Source of the DNA: Onchidella celtica
Taxonomy: Eukaryota > Mollusca > Gastropoda > Systellommatophora > Onchidiidae
Assembly (NCBI GenBank): GCA_963931925.1
Contig: OZ007567.1
Coordinates: 87,513,998 to 87,577,997 of the forward strand
DNA: 64,000 nt
Reading direction: 5' to 3'
Shown: piece after piece, positions 34,157-45,707 of the stretch
Layout: each line of letters opens with the position of its first letter
Numbering within the stretch: position 1 is the first letter of the stretch
Notes under the pieces: generated by a model
Told to the model about the DNA's origin: nothing
Databases searched by the model: none
The model's input: the letters and a program-made list of their open reading frames with translations, nothing else
Position numbers and translations under genes: made by a program

Positions 34157-35731
34157 TGTTACGAACCACAATCCTTTCAAACCAGCGACTATTCACATGT
34201 TTGATAGCTGTACATATATAATATGTAACATCAAAATGCTGCACGGCCAAAACTAAGGCCAAGGCTTCTTTTTCAATAGTAGAATAAGACATTTGATGTT
34301 TATTTTATTTCTTTGAAAAATAAGCGACAGGAGGATGCTCTGCAACCTTTTTGTGAAATTCAAATCGACAGCTTATTTATTTACAATAAGAACTCACAAT
34401 AGCAATCGGCAATACCAATAACAAATTACACTGCACGTCAACACGTGACAATAATTGTGTATAACAATAGTTAGTGGAAAGTATACAAGCACGTAATATT
34501 GCCGTCCTTCTCCTCGCGCTGACAACTTGATTCCACACAACGACCGTGACTGGGTGATCACTCACAGTCACGTCGTACTGGTCCCACGTTGGCGAACGAA
34601 CTGGTGTCACTCACGATCGCGACTCCAACGCTGACCACCAAGACGACCTACACCGTCGTCGGAAAACATCAAAACTGGGACGACCTACACTGTCGCAAAC
34701 AAACGTCAAAGCAGTGAACACATGGGTCCACTCCATTCGGTTACCCCTCCAACGTCACCAACAAAGTTTCACACAGAAACCATCAAAAATGGCATAGACA
34801 TCACACTATTCTTCCTCACTGTAAAATGGCTGCCCGACTGTGGACTGTGGACCACATGTAGAAAATTATCTCCCCCCCCCCCCCCCCCCCAAAGGTCGAG
34901 ACAGAGTAGACCCACACTCACAATTCACACTACTTCCATATTTTATGTGGTCGAACCGCGAAACGAAAGTGATATGAAATCTCGGGAGGACTTCCGAATG
35001 CGTTCCATAGCTTTTATAACGTTACTGAACTTTACTCACCGTTATGCATTGTTTGAGACTTTATTGGCTCAAATACAGACACGTCATTAAAAGTCATTTG
35101 AATTTTATTAAACATACCTTCTTGTCCAAGTTCCAGTGCGATTTCTGTCCGTTGCTTTTGAACGAATATTCGGTTGGAATATTCACTGGATGTTTTGTCA
35201 TATAGAGCTCGACACTTTCTACGGCCGCAATTAATGCTTCATCCATGTTGATTTTCAGGAACAATACACACTCACTGGTATCACACTGAATTTGAAAAGA
35301 ACAACACATGTGTCGACCGACCACGCCCTCCCCCCTCCCCCGGTCGTCATTGCGTCATCCTTCCCGGGTGAACCGAGGACGAATTTTAGTGCAGCAGTAA
35401 ATATGTAATCACGGTCCGTCCGTGCGTGGAAGATGAGGAGACACCGTGAACTTTCAAACGGTTGTTTGTATGCTGCACTCCGCTCTCTTACAACGGTTTT
35501 ATAGAGTTTTTGTGCAACCGGTGAGGAAGCCGTGTGAAGTTGTACGAAATGTGAGTTCACTATCATTCTGTCTCGACCCTTACCGGTGGTTTTGCACTCG
35601 CTACACAAATCTAGAGAGCCGACTGCACACAGCTCACGCTTGTCAACAAATTCACATCACGCTCCACCAAGTACATCAAAGCTCACTCACTCGTGGCGGG
35701 CCAAGGCCACGGACAAAACTTATTCGTAACA
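34157..35731 (-). mobile_element. Gmr1-like Ty3/gypsy 3' LTR, copy A
   Basis: Bounded by TGTTACGAA at 34157 and TTCGTAACA ending at 35731, a perfect 9-bp inverted terminus. On the minus strand it is preceded at 35747-35732 by the purine tract TTTTGGGGAGGGGCGG, the polypurine primer site expected beside a 3' LTR. A 155-bp segment of the element's own RNase H region (34190-34344) sits inside the LTR in place of about 10 bp found in copy B. A C run lies at 34874-34891. Confidence 0.82.
34190..34344 (-). mobile_element. RNase H segment embedded in LTR A
   Basis: Encodes MSYSTIEKEALALVLAVQHF on the minus strand and closely matches 40380-40530 and 49783-49895. Copy B's LTR continues directly from CCAGCGAC to CCTTTTTGTGAAATTC, so this block is an added piece. 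Template switching during reverse transcription or gene conversion could explain it. Confidence 0.8.
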
Positions 35732-35995
35732 CCGCCCCTCCCCAAAACATAATTTTTGATCCTAAAACAGTAAGAGCAAAATTTTAACAAGAATTCTTTG
35801 TATATTACTCAAACAAGGAGGGTAATCATCACCTAAATACATAGGATCTTGAAAGGCAATCAGCAATCACATTCTCTTTCCCTATTATGTGAACAATATT
35901 TAAATTATATTCCAGTAAATCAAACTCCAATTCAACAAACGTCGATTTCTATTCTTCATCTTATACAAAAATACCAAAGGGCTATTGTCAAGAAC
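35732..35995 (-). pseudogene. Gmr1-like pol: RNase H end, copy A
   Basis: On the minus strand this reads LVFLYKMKNRNRRLLNW, then LNIVHIKGKENVIADCLS, the end of a Ty3/gypsy RNase H (tether) domain. A stop and the purine tract follow directly, with no integrase after RNase H. Homologous to 49526-49770. The upstream pol is missing. Confidence 0.8.
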
Positions 35996-36409
35996 AGATT
36001 TAATTCATAAATGTTTCCACTGACTAAATTTTTGTGAGAGAGCAGTGAGTAATTTTTACAAACGTAATTATTGTGCGAGCCAGCATAACTTGGTCTCGTA
36101 AACAAGTTGTTTTGAACAGTTTTTTTTATAATAGATAGACAGAAGATGTGGGGAAGGATAGACGGACAGCGTAGGTGTGCATGACTGAGCACTTGTTATA
36201 TCTCGTGTTTGAACTAGGTTTAGTAAAGAGGGAAGGGGTGAGTAGGAATTAAATGTTATTGAGACGTCTGTTAACGTACAGAAAAACCGTGATCCAGAGT
36301 AAAAGCTCGGGGTTTTGAACATGTTAAGAATTTATTGCTATAAAATTTATATTATATTGTATTGAAGTAATTCGACCTTTGATGTCGACCCAAGGTCGTT
36401 GCGTAGGGC
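35996..36409. other. Unassigned stretch between retroelements
   Basis: Shows faint similarity (inverted) to 43530-43767, including an LFTR-coding segment. Not enough to name it. Confidence 0.3.
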
Positions 36410-37222
36410 TGTTACTTAAAATAACTCAGTTCGGCAGCTGAGCTAGAAGTGGTTGCACCAATCACAATCCAGGAATTAGACGGTAAGCTGCAGATGCAGT
36501 CCAGTATTTAAGGCCATACAGAACTTAGTTCTGGGCCACATGTAGACAATCCATTTACGAGGTGGTCGGCGATAGTCCTCAGCCAGATGAGAGACATAGA
36601 GACGCAGTTGAGCAGTCCATTGTGAGGGGCCTGATTTAAAGCTCCAGAGCCTAAGCTACTTGGTTTGATATAAACCCACAGCGTTTACATCCAGCGCTCT
36701 CACTCCTAGTGAGGGCCGCATGGTGAGAGTCTATACTAATTTGTAATGATGAAAGTGAACCGTTCTACTTACTTTTGAAGACAGTTTCAGAGCTACCGCC
36801 AGACAACGCATGGTTGTACAAGCATTCTCCATGGCGTGTCTAGAGGAAATGTCCATATCATAACATGTCTCATTGAAATAATAGAATTTAAACTGTTAGA
36901 TCCGTCGCCACGTGCGCGGATTCTATTTGCCATATAACTCATATGACCTGCAAGTAGTTAGATTGAATACGTTAGTCTTTATAGAAAGCGGTAGTTTCAT
37001 TAGTTAGATTCAGTTGCCTTTGAATTGATATTTATATTTATAATTATATTTGTTACATTAATTCCTGTAATTAAACTGCCCTACAGTTCTGCTAAAATTG
37101 AAAGCAATTGATTTATTTAGTTTTTAGAGTGCAAGTATTTATTTTTGTGTGTTCGTCGATTGTGGGAGCGGACCTCGAAAGAGTGTCAGTCGAAATATCC
37201 CCATGTAACCCACATCGCGACA
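36410..37222 (+). mobile_element. Candidate 5' LTR of the gag-protease element
   Basis: Begins TGTTACTTAAAATAAC and could end at ..CGCGACA, one base before TGGAGGGGACAC, a possible primer-binding site starting TGG as all such sites do. It lies upstream of the gag ORF in the right orientation. No second LTR is in the window, so the limits are unverified. Confidence 0.4.
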
Positions 37223-38610
37223 CTGGAGGGGACACTACACACCATTGTTTAGTTTATAGTTTATTTAGATTAGAGTATATCGTTTTTCTCTTTGATTAAC
37301 TTTTGTTTCTTTTTAGTTTCAGTGCTCACGTGGTCTCGCACGTTGAGCTAGTTTAAAATTATTTATTATTTAGTTTGTATACTGCTTTCTTCATTATTTG
37401 TTCCACATATTTCCGGCTCTCCCATTGACCCGAGGATCGAGGCCAAGGAGACGTCAACATAACTGAACGGTGAAAGACAAAAAAGACTGACTGTGGTGTA
37501 CGCAAAGGCTAAAGGAATCTCCACCAGTTCCTTGAGTTAAGTGATTCCATCCTAAAATTTTGTCTGCGTCTGGGGAGTTGAGTGTTCCTCCTCGTGTTTT
37601 ACAGGCTTTTTATACTTTTTCTCTGTGTTTAGGAACTCACGGGCGGTGGCGAGGGCGTTCTTACGTTTGCGGGTCCCCCCTGCCAAAGTGGTGGCTTGGT
37701 CGCAGACTCTGCCGTCTCGACGACAGATTGTGCGGTCTCGCAACACCAGTGGTTATTGAAACTGTGGGAAGTCGCATTCGCGAGAACGGACTTTGATAGG
37801 GATCTGTACACTTTGTTTAGATTGTAGCGTTCCATCTTCCTCGTTGTTTTAGGAAGACGTCTCTCTTGTCCTCTTCTCACCTATCTGTAATTATATTCAG
37901 AACTTGTAGGGTCTGTTATCGTTCGTCTTTTCTTGTTTGTCTAGCGTCGTGTTTGGTGTATTTTTTTTTCATTAGACCTTTATCATTATGGTGTTGGTAC
38001 ATTCCTTTGTTTAATATAATGCCTGTGTGAGTCATGTGTCTACATTGACGCATTGATTGAGTTTATCTGGTTATTGTGACGTATAAGGCTGATACGCCAG
38101 AGTATATATTTATATATTGGGAATATTGATTCCCCATTCAAGTGCAGTTGTGCACCTGCCTTAAATATCCAGTATATAATTACTGAAGTTATTGTTCTTT
38201 AAAGAGAACTACCGGTAATAAGATTACCTGACATTGCAATTATACAAGAGCTATAGAAAAATAGCTAAAAATATTAATCAACGATCTAATATTCGTTGAT
38301 TCACGTGTATTTATATATTACATCGGCAGTGATAACAGTAAGGACACTGCGATTTCATTGAAGAAGGAACATTGTTTGTATTTTGTCGTCTACTAGGGAC
38401 GTCGACCCGACGAGTGCAAATTGCCTCAGGGATTAATAATCGCGGAGTTAAACAAGTAAATATTTTTTATCGCGTATCGGATTAACGTAAATACTACAGT
38501 GATAACATAGTACACTGTCAGACGGGCTATTGCGTGAATTTATCCGGATACCTGTCCATTAACATTAGTAGATCTCCTGTAGAGACCTATTGTGAGTGTA
38601 ACTAATCATA
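37223..38610 (+). other. Leader region of the gag-protease element
   Basis: About 1.4 kb without a supported frame between the possible primer site and the gag start codon. Long for a gypsy leader; it may contain part of the LTR if the boundary at 37222 is wrong. Confidence 0.4.
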
Positions 38611-40377
38611 ATGGCCGATTACACTTCCTATATAAATTCAGCGAAGCTGTTAGGCATACCCGAGGACCAGCTGGCTTCTTGGTGCGAGAGTAGACTACAA
38701 GAAGACCTAGCTAGAGAAGAGCGTGCCGCAGAAAGAGCCGAGAAGGCCGCGGAACGCGAACGACAAAGAGAAATAGAAGAAAGAGCCGAGAAGGCCGCGG
38801 AACGCGAACGAGAAAAAGAAAAAGAAGAAAGAGAACGACAAAGAGAAATAGAAGAAAGAGCCGAGAAGGCCGCGGAACGCGAACGAGAAAAAGAAAAAGA
38901 AGAAAGAGAACGACAAAGACAAATAGAAGAAAGAGCCGACAAAGCGGCTCAGCGAGAGCACGAAATTGCCCTAAAGAAATTAGAGCTGCAAGGAAACCAA
39001 CCGACCGCGGTTCCAAGTGTTCCAACGAATAATGTTAAAGCAAAACCAAAGCTTCCAACCTATAATGATAAGGTCGACCAGATCGATTCTTATATTCATC
39101 GTTTTGAGCTCCACGCGGTAGCCGCTGGATGGCAAAGAACTGAATGGACTTCGTGCCTTGCAAATTTATTAACGGGACGTGCACTTGAAGTATTCCATGG
39201 CCTCAACATCGAGGATTCTAAAAATTACGACATCCTTAAAAAGGCTCTTTTAAAGCGTTTTCAACACACCGAGGACGGTTTTCACCAAAGATTCCGGACT
39301 TGTAAGCCAGACCCGTCCGAAAATTTTTCAACGTACGTCGACCGCCTAAAGCACTACTTAGACCGCTGGATTCAGCTGGCTGGTGTCGCTGACGGTAATT
39401 TTAAAGGGCTTTATGAGCTCGTTCTGAAGGACCAAATATTTAACGCGTGCCATTCAGAACTAGTCTCCCACATTAAAGAGTGGGCACCTAAGACGTTAGC
39501 GGAAATCACGTCCTTAGTGGAACAGTACGCGTCCGCACACCCTAATCGTTCGCTGGCTAAAGCCAAAACTAGCGAACCGTTTTATGCCGGAGTCGGTGGA
39601 ACTGCGCCAATGGGTACAAGAAATTCTCGACCAGTTCATCGCCAGACGCCGCCTCCGCGTGCATATTCCGAACCGCCGCCCAATAAAGCTCGCGGTTTTC
39701 CAAGCCGTGCTGGACCTCCCACTCGGGGACATTTTATTCGCTATTCAGGTCCACCCCGTCGTGATGTTAACGAGGGCTACCATTATCAGAGCCCACCAGG
39801 TCCACCTCCTTGGGCATATTATAATAATCCATATAATGCACCTCCAATGCAACCCAGACGTAATATATATGACAGCATTAGGTGTTATCGGTGCAATAAA
39901 CCAGGTCATACGTCAAAATATTGTAGGGTTCAGTTTGAAGCTGCAAATGCTTGCACCGTCATTGTTCCGGCTGCACAGACTAGCCGTACCGTTGAAATTA
40001 CGTCGCCCATGACGGGCACCGTTCCGGTTATGTCGGCCCTCCATCAACACGGGTCATTGACCTTATATAAGGGTCATGTTAACGCCATACCCGCGTCTGT
40101 CTTACGCGATTCAGGTTGCACCACTATCGGTGTTAGGGAATCACTGGTCAGACCGACCCAGCTGATTGAACAACAGGCAACCTGCATTACTTTCGGGGGC
40201 TCCGTCGAGCGATTCCGTCTCGCGGAGATATACATCGACACGCCATTCATTACAGGTGTCGTAACGGCATGCGTATTACCAAATCCGGTCGCCGATCTAA
40301 TTATTGGTAATTTACCACAGGTTAATGATACACCTGACGGCCAGTTAAAAGTTTGGAACGCGCAAAGGTCAGTATAG
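38611..40377 (+). CDS. Ty3/gypsy Gag-protease ORF
   Basis: An intact 588-codon frame of an LTR retrotransposon. Residues about 30-130 form a highly charged coiled coil built from tandem DNA repeats (one 48-bp and two 75-bp units starting at 38737). Residues about 145-310 are a retrotransposon Gag (capsid-like) domain with LLTGRALEVFHGL, LLKRFQHTEDGFHQRFR and NFSTYVDRLKHYLDRWI. A proline-rich linker follows, then one zinc knuckle CYRCNKPGHTSKYC (425-438) and a retropepsin-like segment with the active-site LRDSG (Asp about 500) and DLIIGNLP. The frame ends shortly after the protease because the element is cut at about 40366 by an inverted RNase H fragment; the last codons and the stop come from that junction. 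No reverse transcriptase follows in this orientation. Confidence 0.9.
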   Translation: MADYTSYINSAKLLGIPEDQLASWCESRLQEDLAREERAAERAEKAAERERQREIEERAEKAAEREREKEKEERERQREIEERAEKAAEREREKEKEERERQRQIEERADKAAQREHEIALKKLELQGNQPTAVPSVPTNNVKAKPKLPTYNDKVDQIDSYIHRFELHAVAAGWQRTEWTSCLANLLTGRALEVFHGLNIEDSKNYDILKKALLKRFQHTEDGFHQRFRTCKPDPSENFSTYVDRLKHYLDRWIQLAGVADGNFKGLYELVLKDQIFNACHSELVSHIKEWAPKTLAEITSLVEQYASAHPNRSLAKAKTSEPFYAGVGGTAPMGTRNSRPVHRQTPPPRAYSEPPPNKARGFPSRAGPPTRGHFIRYSGPPRRDVNEGYHYQSPPGPPPWAYYNNPYNAPPMQPRRNIYDSIRCYRCNKPGHTSKYCRVQFEAANACTVIVPAAQTSRTVEITSPMTGTVPVMSALHQHGSLTLYKGHVNAIPASVLRDSGCTTIGVRESLVRPTQLIEQQATCITFGGSVERFRLAEIYIDTPFITGVVTACVLPNPVADLIIGNLPQVNDTPDGQLKVWNAQRSV

Positions 40378-40643
40378 ACATTCACATGTTTGATAGCTGT
40401 ACATACATGATATGTAACATCAAAATGCCGCACGGCCAAAACTAAGGCCAAGGCTTCTTTTTCAATAGTAGAATAAGACATTTGATGTTTATTTTATTTC
40501 TTTGAAAAATAAGCGATAGGAGGATGCTCTGCATGATTATCATCCTTCTGTAACAAAACCGCTTCAATTGCTTCATCACCAGCATCAACAGCCATCGCAA
40601 ACGGCCGACTACAATCAGGGGACTTGAGGACAGGAGAGTGACA
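40367..40643 (-). pseudogene. Gmr1-like RNase H fragment fused to the gag element
   Basis: Minus-strand translation gives DAGDEAIEAVLLQ, MSYSTIEKEALALVLAVRHF and a VYTD end, part of RNase H, matching 49763-50020. It abuts the plus-strand gag-protease element head to head, so one of the two was inserted into or recombined with the other. Confidence 0.8.
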
Positions 40644-41844
40644 TAATTAGTACAACTACACTACAAGCAGGATGTGATGAGATTGGGTTTAAAAAGTGGG
40701 GAGATTTCACAAAAACCGGAGAGTTTACCGCAACCTCTTAGAAACTCGACACATACACAATAGAAAATTAAATACAACCACCCTACAAATATTTTTTTTT
40801 GTGTTGCTCCACCCCCCCCCCCCCTTAATAAAATGTTACCCTCAAACTTGCCACCCCTAGGGTTTGCAAGACCTCGGCAGATACATGTAAAACATGTTCA
40901 ACATGGCTGAAGAAAACCTAGGGACATGCTAATCTAAGCAGTCTGGTCAGTCTAACCTAGTAATTCAATGCAATAATCAGAAAGTTTGCTTCATCTATGG
41001 AGCACTAGAGTTGCTAAACCAAAGGGAAGATAGTCCTCCTATTGCTTTAATGGCAGATTAATTACAATCAGATAAATTGAGAATCTGTGGGATGGTCTTA
41101 ATTTTCTTTTCTTTGGAAGTTTTTTTTTTTTTACCATTTAAAACTTTTTAACATCTCGCCAGTATCATTCATAATAAACAGAAAATTAAATAAACCTGCA
41201 GGTTTATGATGACTACTGGATATTACAGTTTCAATGTGTCACTGTAGCATTTAAATAATCCGAAATTCTACATTTTTCTTTTTCAAAATTCAATGTACCA
41301 GACTCCTGTACTTTTTATTGACAAACTGCCTTAAGATGATTCGCTGCCTTTTATCCAATTTTTCTGGTGCTGATTCGTTTTATGGGTTTGGTAAGTGCTG
41401 AAAATGAAGGTAAAAATGTTACCCTAATGGCCTAATGTATAATAATACCAACACTTGATTTTTCAAACCTCTATAGGTCTATGAATCTATGTAAAAATAT
41501 ATTATAAGCCTACTCTGGGTAGTCAGGCCGATTCTCCTCGGCTGTTTTTTTTTTACTCAATGATACTACTACTGAACTCATAATGATGCTCATCAGGACA
41601 AAACACTAGTCATCACTGGCCATCACTTGCCTCCACAAGTGCAGATAATCTTTCTTTCCATATTCCGAATTTTTTTAAAATTAAAATGAAAATGCGCTAG
41701 CGTTTCCAATACCACGATAGACGTCTAAACAGACTGTCTCCACCCCACCTTCACTCTTCCACTCGCACTGGGTTATGCAACACTCGCGTAACATCTCCGG
41801 CGGACATCAAAGTGAGTAGCTAGACATGCCGGCGCCGACTAAGC
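40644..41844. other. Non-coding stretch, nothing recognised
   Basis: AT-rich with a C run at 40811-40824 and several T runs. No supported frame. Confidence 0.5.
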
Positions 41845-42060
41845 TTGAAACTGCACTCCAGGAAAACGACTAAATGGGCATTACGGCCACGCGGGTCCCC
41901 TCCACCTTACCCAACCCTCTCTACCCTCCAACTGAGTGGGCACGTCCATGCTCTTCAAAGAAAAATAATTATCTATATTTTTATAACTGTATCAGCCAAG
42001 CGGCACTATGACTATAAAAAGCATAATCAGTAATTTTCGTGGGATTGGCAATACTTGACT
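41845..42060 (+). repeat. About 200-bp dispersed repeat, copy 1
   Basis: Reverse complement of 50522-50715: CAGGAAAACGACT, CCACGCGGGTCCCC, GGCACGTCCATGCTC and ATTTTCGTGGGATTGGCAA landmarks. It ends next to the Helitron start at 42071. Family unknown. Confidence 0.7.
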
Positions 42061-42070
42061 TAGATCTAGA

Positions 42071-44177
42071 TCTATACTAATAAAAGTGAAACCTTACGAC
42101 AATTGCAGCGCGCCTTTCGCTACTCCTCTGTTAATGCTGATTCGGTGGCCCTCAGATTTTATACAGCGCTTAGGTTGCGACACAAGGGCGTTCGGTCTAT
42201 TTTTTCGGCAAATTAATGTAACTAAGATTGGTTCCGGTATAGACTGTGTCACACTCACAAAACAACTTCCAGTTAGGACTGGTTTGAATGATGAGATTGA
42301 GTTCTAAGACTATCAAGTATTGTTACGAATCTGGACTGGGTGATAGTGCCCTCCAGTGTTAGGGTTCTGGACTAAAGTCCCCTCTAGCTGTTATGAAGAG
42401 GGTCTTCTCAATGATGGTATTATGACTGCATTTAAATCGAGAGGTATTTAATATTCAATCTTTCGTACCATGCCACACACTAAGAACAATCTGAATAAGT
42501 TTCATAAACAGACCTGCAGGGCCACAAATTTAATTACATTAATTACCCTAACAATTTTGTCTAGATCTATTACATAGTAAATACAACATCAGCAGCATCA
42601 AATCTAAATCCAACAATATGTCACTAGAAGTCTTCTCTAGATTCCTATAATATTATGATAATTCTGACTCACTAACAATTTAAGTACTAATTATATATCT
42701 CTCAGATCTGGTCTGCCTACTATATATCAATCAATATACTAATATGGGCTCTGGCGACGATGTCATCTCAGCTATTTGTGCCTACCGCTTATAATGGATC
42801 GAGCTCGTCAATATAAACTGACGTAGCTAAGTCTAGATATCTACTCTAGGATGGGCTGGCAATTCCCAGCCTCATCCAGACAAATCAATCCCAATTCACA
42901 GATGCGTATGCCATACATTCATACTAATTGCAAGTCAATATAAATCTTTGTCTTGCAGTCTTGGGTAGCATTCCTAATATATGCGGCAATCCTGTCCTAG
43001 TGGATAACTTATGTTCAGCTCCTCGTTCATTGTTGAGTCATCAATGGACAAACACTTACGCTTGGTCCCTGGTGTTAGAAACAACCAGGGAACAGTGGAC
43101 AATAGCAGTGGGCATATCTCATTCAAGCATATGGCTTCATCTCAAATGTCTATAGTGGACTAGACATGACATCGAACAGACTTAGGATTCTTCAGGCAGA
43201 ATCGTGCCGACGCCTGCACAGATTGGAGTTTTCTGTATGGAGTAATGGACATAGGTATGGCTACACTTTTATACTGTGCAGCCACCTGCAAATTACCGTC
43301 CAAATCCCTAGATTTGATTGGTGCATCCATGCGAGCTCATCTCGCAGTATTAATATATTCTACGTGGGAGTTGGTCACGGCCTTGTACTAAAAACAGACA
43401 AGGTCAATTTAAAATGTCAAAACAATTACTGAAATCTTTAAACCCTCGTGCTTTCTACATTTTATGTACGAATTTCTGAACGCGACCAAGCGTCTTAAAC
43501 TATCTATCCTTATTCACCCCTTCTCTTCCCTTCTAAGTGTTCATCAAAATCACGGGGTCGATAATTGCACTGTCACTCCTAACTTATACATTTATTCTAT
43601 CTCGCCCCACTTTCTTTCCATCTCTAAGAAAAAGTGTTTCAAAAACAAACTGTTCACGAGAACAGTTCAAGGACAAATTACGCTGGTTATAATCAACGAG
43701 ACCGTGAAAAATCAACTCCTTGCAAGTCGTGACCCAGCACGGCATTTATAGCACTTAAACCCTGACAAGTATAAAACTTTGTGTGTTCTCAATGTGCCTA
43801 GACTGGGAAAAAGAAAGGGTCTGGAATTGGGAGATTGACGCTGCAGGACCAAAAGTCCAGGTTTGTGTTTTCAATATTATTCCTAGGAAAATATCATAAT
43901 ATTTCTTTTCCATTAACACAATATGACGTTATCACTTCCTGCGATGTGCAAACAAACTAACCCGTGCGCAAATCATAGCCATTTGACGGATGCTGGCGAG
44001 AGGCGCAGGACGTCAACGCGCAAAGGGAGAGCAGTAAAAAGGTATCTAAAAACAAACAAACAAACAAAAATAAAATAAAGCTAAAGGAACAGGCAAAATG
44101 AAGCAGGTCCATAATAATCACCCAGAACTGAAACTAATAAATCAGTTTATCCCGGGCAGGGCCGGGAACTCAGCTAG
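42071..44177 (+). mobile_element. Non-autonomous Helitron 1, with inserted LTR
   Basis: Starts TCTATACTAATAAAAGTGAA after an A, and ends with the GC hairpin CCCGGGCAGGGCCGGG followed by AACTCAGCTAG and then T. These are the Helitron hallmarks (5' TC, 3' hairpin plus CTRR, AT target). Without the LTR-type insertion at 42321-43767 the element is about 655 bp. Both ends match Helitron 2 at 51796-53190. It has no coding capacity. Confidence 0.88.
42321..43767 (+). mobile_element. LTR-like insertion inside Helitron 1
   Basis: Begins TGTTACGAATCTGG, ends CCTGACA, and is flanked by AGTAT on both sides (42316-42320 and 43768-43772). Helitron 2 reads straight through at the same point with a single AGTAT. 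TG..CA ends with a 5-bp duplication fit a solo LTR, though 1.45 kb is long. No gag or pol is seen inside. Confidence 0.7.
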
Positions 44178-44310
44178 TGTCTAAAATTTTTGTCTTTCTT
44201 TTTTTCCTGGAAACGGGGAGATTTCAAAGGAACACGGGGAGGACGGGGTTTTATCATGAAAACGGGGAAACTCCCCGCAAAACGGGAAGACTTGGGAGGT
44301 CTGCGTGAAA
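44178..44310. other. Junction segment between Helitron 1 and pol copy C
   Basis: Contains short GGGGA..TCCCC inverted repeats (44213-44290). Not recognised. Confidence 0.4.
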
Positions 44311-44725
44311 ATATGGCCTCATCAAATGATCTCTGGTAAGATTCATTCCAAGAAAACTTTTTATCTTTCTTTAAAAGATTTGTCAAGGCCGTAGTAACAT
44401 CTGCAAAAATTCTTACAGAATTTACTGTAATATCCAGCCATTCCTAAAAATCTTCTAAGACTTCTTTGACTGGTAGGCGTAGGGAACTGCAAAATAGCAT
44501 CAACTTTAGCCTGGAGAGGGGCTACTTTACCTTGACCAACAACATACCCCAAATATGTCAAAGTACCATGTCCAAATTCACTTTTAGCCAAATTTACAGT
44601 TAGATTTGCATCAAAATGTCTTTCAAATAATCTTTCTACCACAGCATCCCACGTTTCATTTCCCGTTACCACACCATCAATATAATTATCCATGTGACGC
44701 AGTCCCTGAATAACCTTTTGAATCA
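44311..44725 (-). pseudogene. Gmr1-like pol copy C: reverse transcriptase, C-terminal half
   Basis: Minus-strand frame reads MDNYIDGVVTG (the palm position usually YxDD is YIDG here), LTVNLAKSEF, TLTYLGYVVGQGKV, FLGMAGYYSKFCKNF. This is the end of the RT palm and the thumb/connection of a Ty3/gypsy pol. It continues the frame of 46566-46935, from which it is split by the tandem Helitron array. A frameshift occurs after FCKNF, and homology ends at 44311. Confidence 0.88.
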
Positions 44726-45217
44726 CTAGTGGAAGGGCCCGTTCAAAGAACGGGTTGCAAACAACACGCACAATCAGCACACAGATTATGTAGATCTAGG
44801 AAGAAAACAACTCACAACTGGCACAGTAACACCCGCATGGCAAGCATTATTCGATGACGTACTCTCTCTCTCTCTCTCTCTTACAATAAAAGTAGTAATC
44901 TGCAGTCCTGCTTCAGAACTCATGCGCGCCAGGACACTGCGCACCAAGCTTGATATGGTTACTTTTTATGACCATGCACGGTACTAAAGTCGAAACAAAA
45001 CAAAGGCAGGAGGGAGGCCATCATTGTTGAGGAGAAAGCATTATTCGATGTTTTTAGGCCTATTTTCATTTATTACAAAATTACGATACTTTGCTTTCAT
45101 GTCAGAGGAATTGACATAGTCGCAAAAAGAACTATCTTTCACGTGTAATTTTTTCAGGTCTGGGCATTTCTTCCTCGCAGCAGTGAATTTTTTTTCCTTG
45201 CTGTTTTTTTATATATA
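44726..45217 (-). mobile_element. Tandem Helitron array, unit 1
   Basis: In plus coordinates it begins CTAGTGGAAGGG and the hairpin CCCGTTCAAAGAACGGG (44737-44753). On the minus strand this is a Helitron 3' end, hairpin followed by CTAG. It ends at a T/A-rich 5' end. Contains a CT microsatellite. Head-to-tail with unit 2. 492 bp. Confidence 0.85.
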
Positions 45218-45707
45218 CTAGTGTAAGGGCCCGTTCAAAGAACGGGTTGCAAACAACACGCACAATCAGCCCACAGATTATGTAGATCTAGGAAGAAAAC
45301 AACTCACAACTGGCACAGTAACACCCGCATGGCAAGCATTATTCGATGACGTGCTCTCTCTCTCTTACAGTAAAAGTAGTACCCGGTAATCTGCAGTCCT
45401 GCTTCAGAACTCATGCGCGCCAGCACACTGCGCACCAAGCTTGATATGGTTACTTTTTATGACATGCTCGGTACTAAAGTCGAAACAAAACAAAGGCAGG
45501 AGGGAGGCAACCATTGTTGAGGAGAAAGCATTATTTGATATTTTTAGGCCTATTTTCATTTATTACAAAATTACGATACTTCGCATTCATGTCAAAGGAA
45601 TAGACATAGTAGCAAAAAGAACTATCTTTCACGTGTAATTTTTTCAGGTCTGGGCATTTCTTCCTCGCAGCAGTGAATTTTTTTTCCTTGCTGTTTTTTT
45701 ATATAGA
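45218..45707 (-). mobile_element. Tandem Helitron array, unit 2
   Basis: 490 bp, nearly identical to unit 1, with the same hairpin and a clear 5' TCTATATAAAAA on the minus strand at 45707. Confidence 0.87.

Noticed and set aside
38628-39025. Three minus-strand frames opposite gag (Phe/Ser-rich)
   Set aside because: Shadows of the charged coiled-coil repeat of the plus-strand gag frame.
42321-43767. LTR belonging to the Gmr1-like family because it also starts TGTTACGAA
   Set aside because: The 3' end is CCTGACA rather than TTCGTAACA and the interior does not align with LTR A or B.
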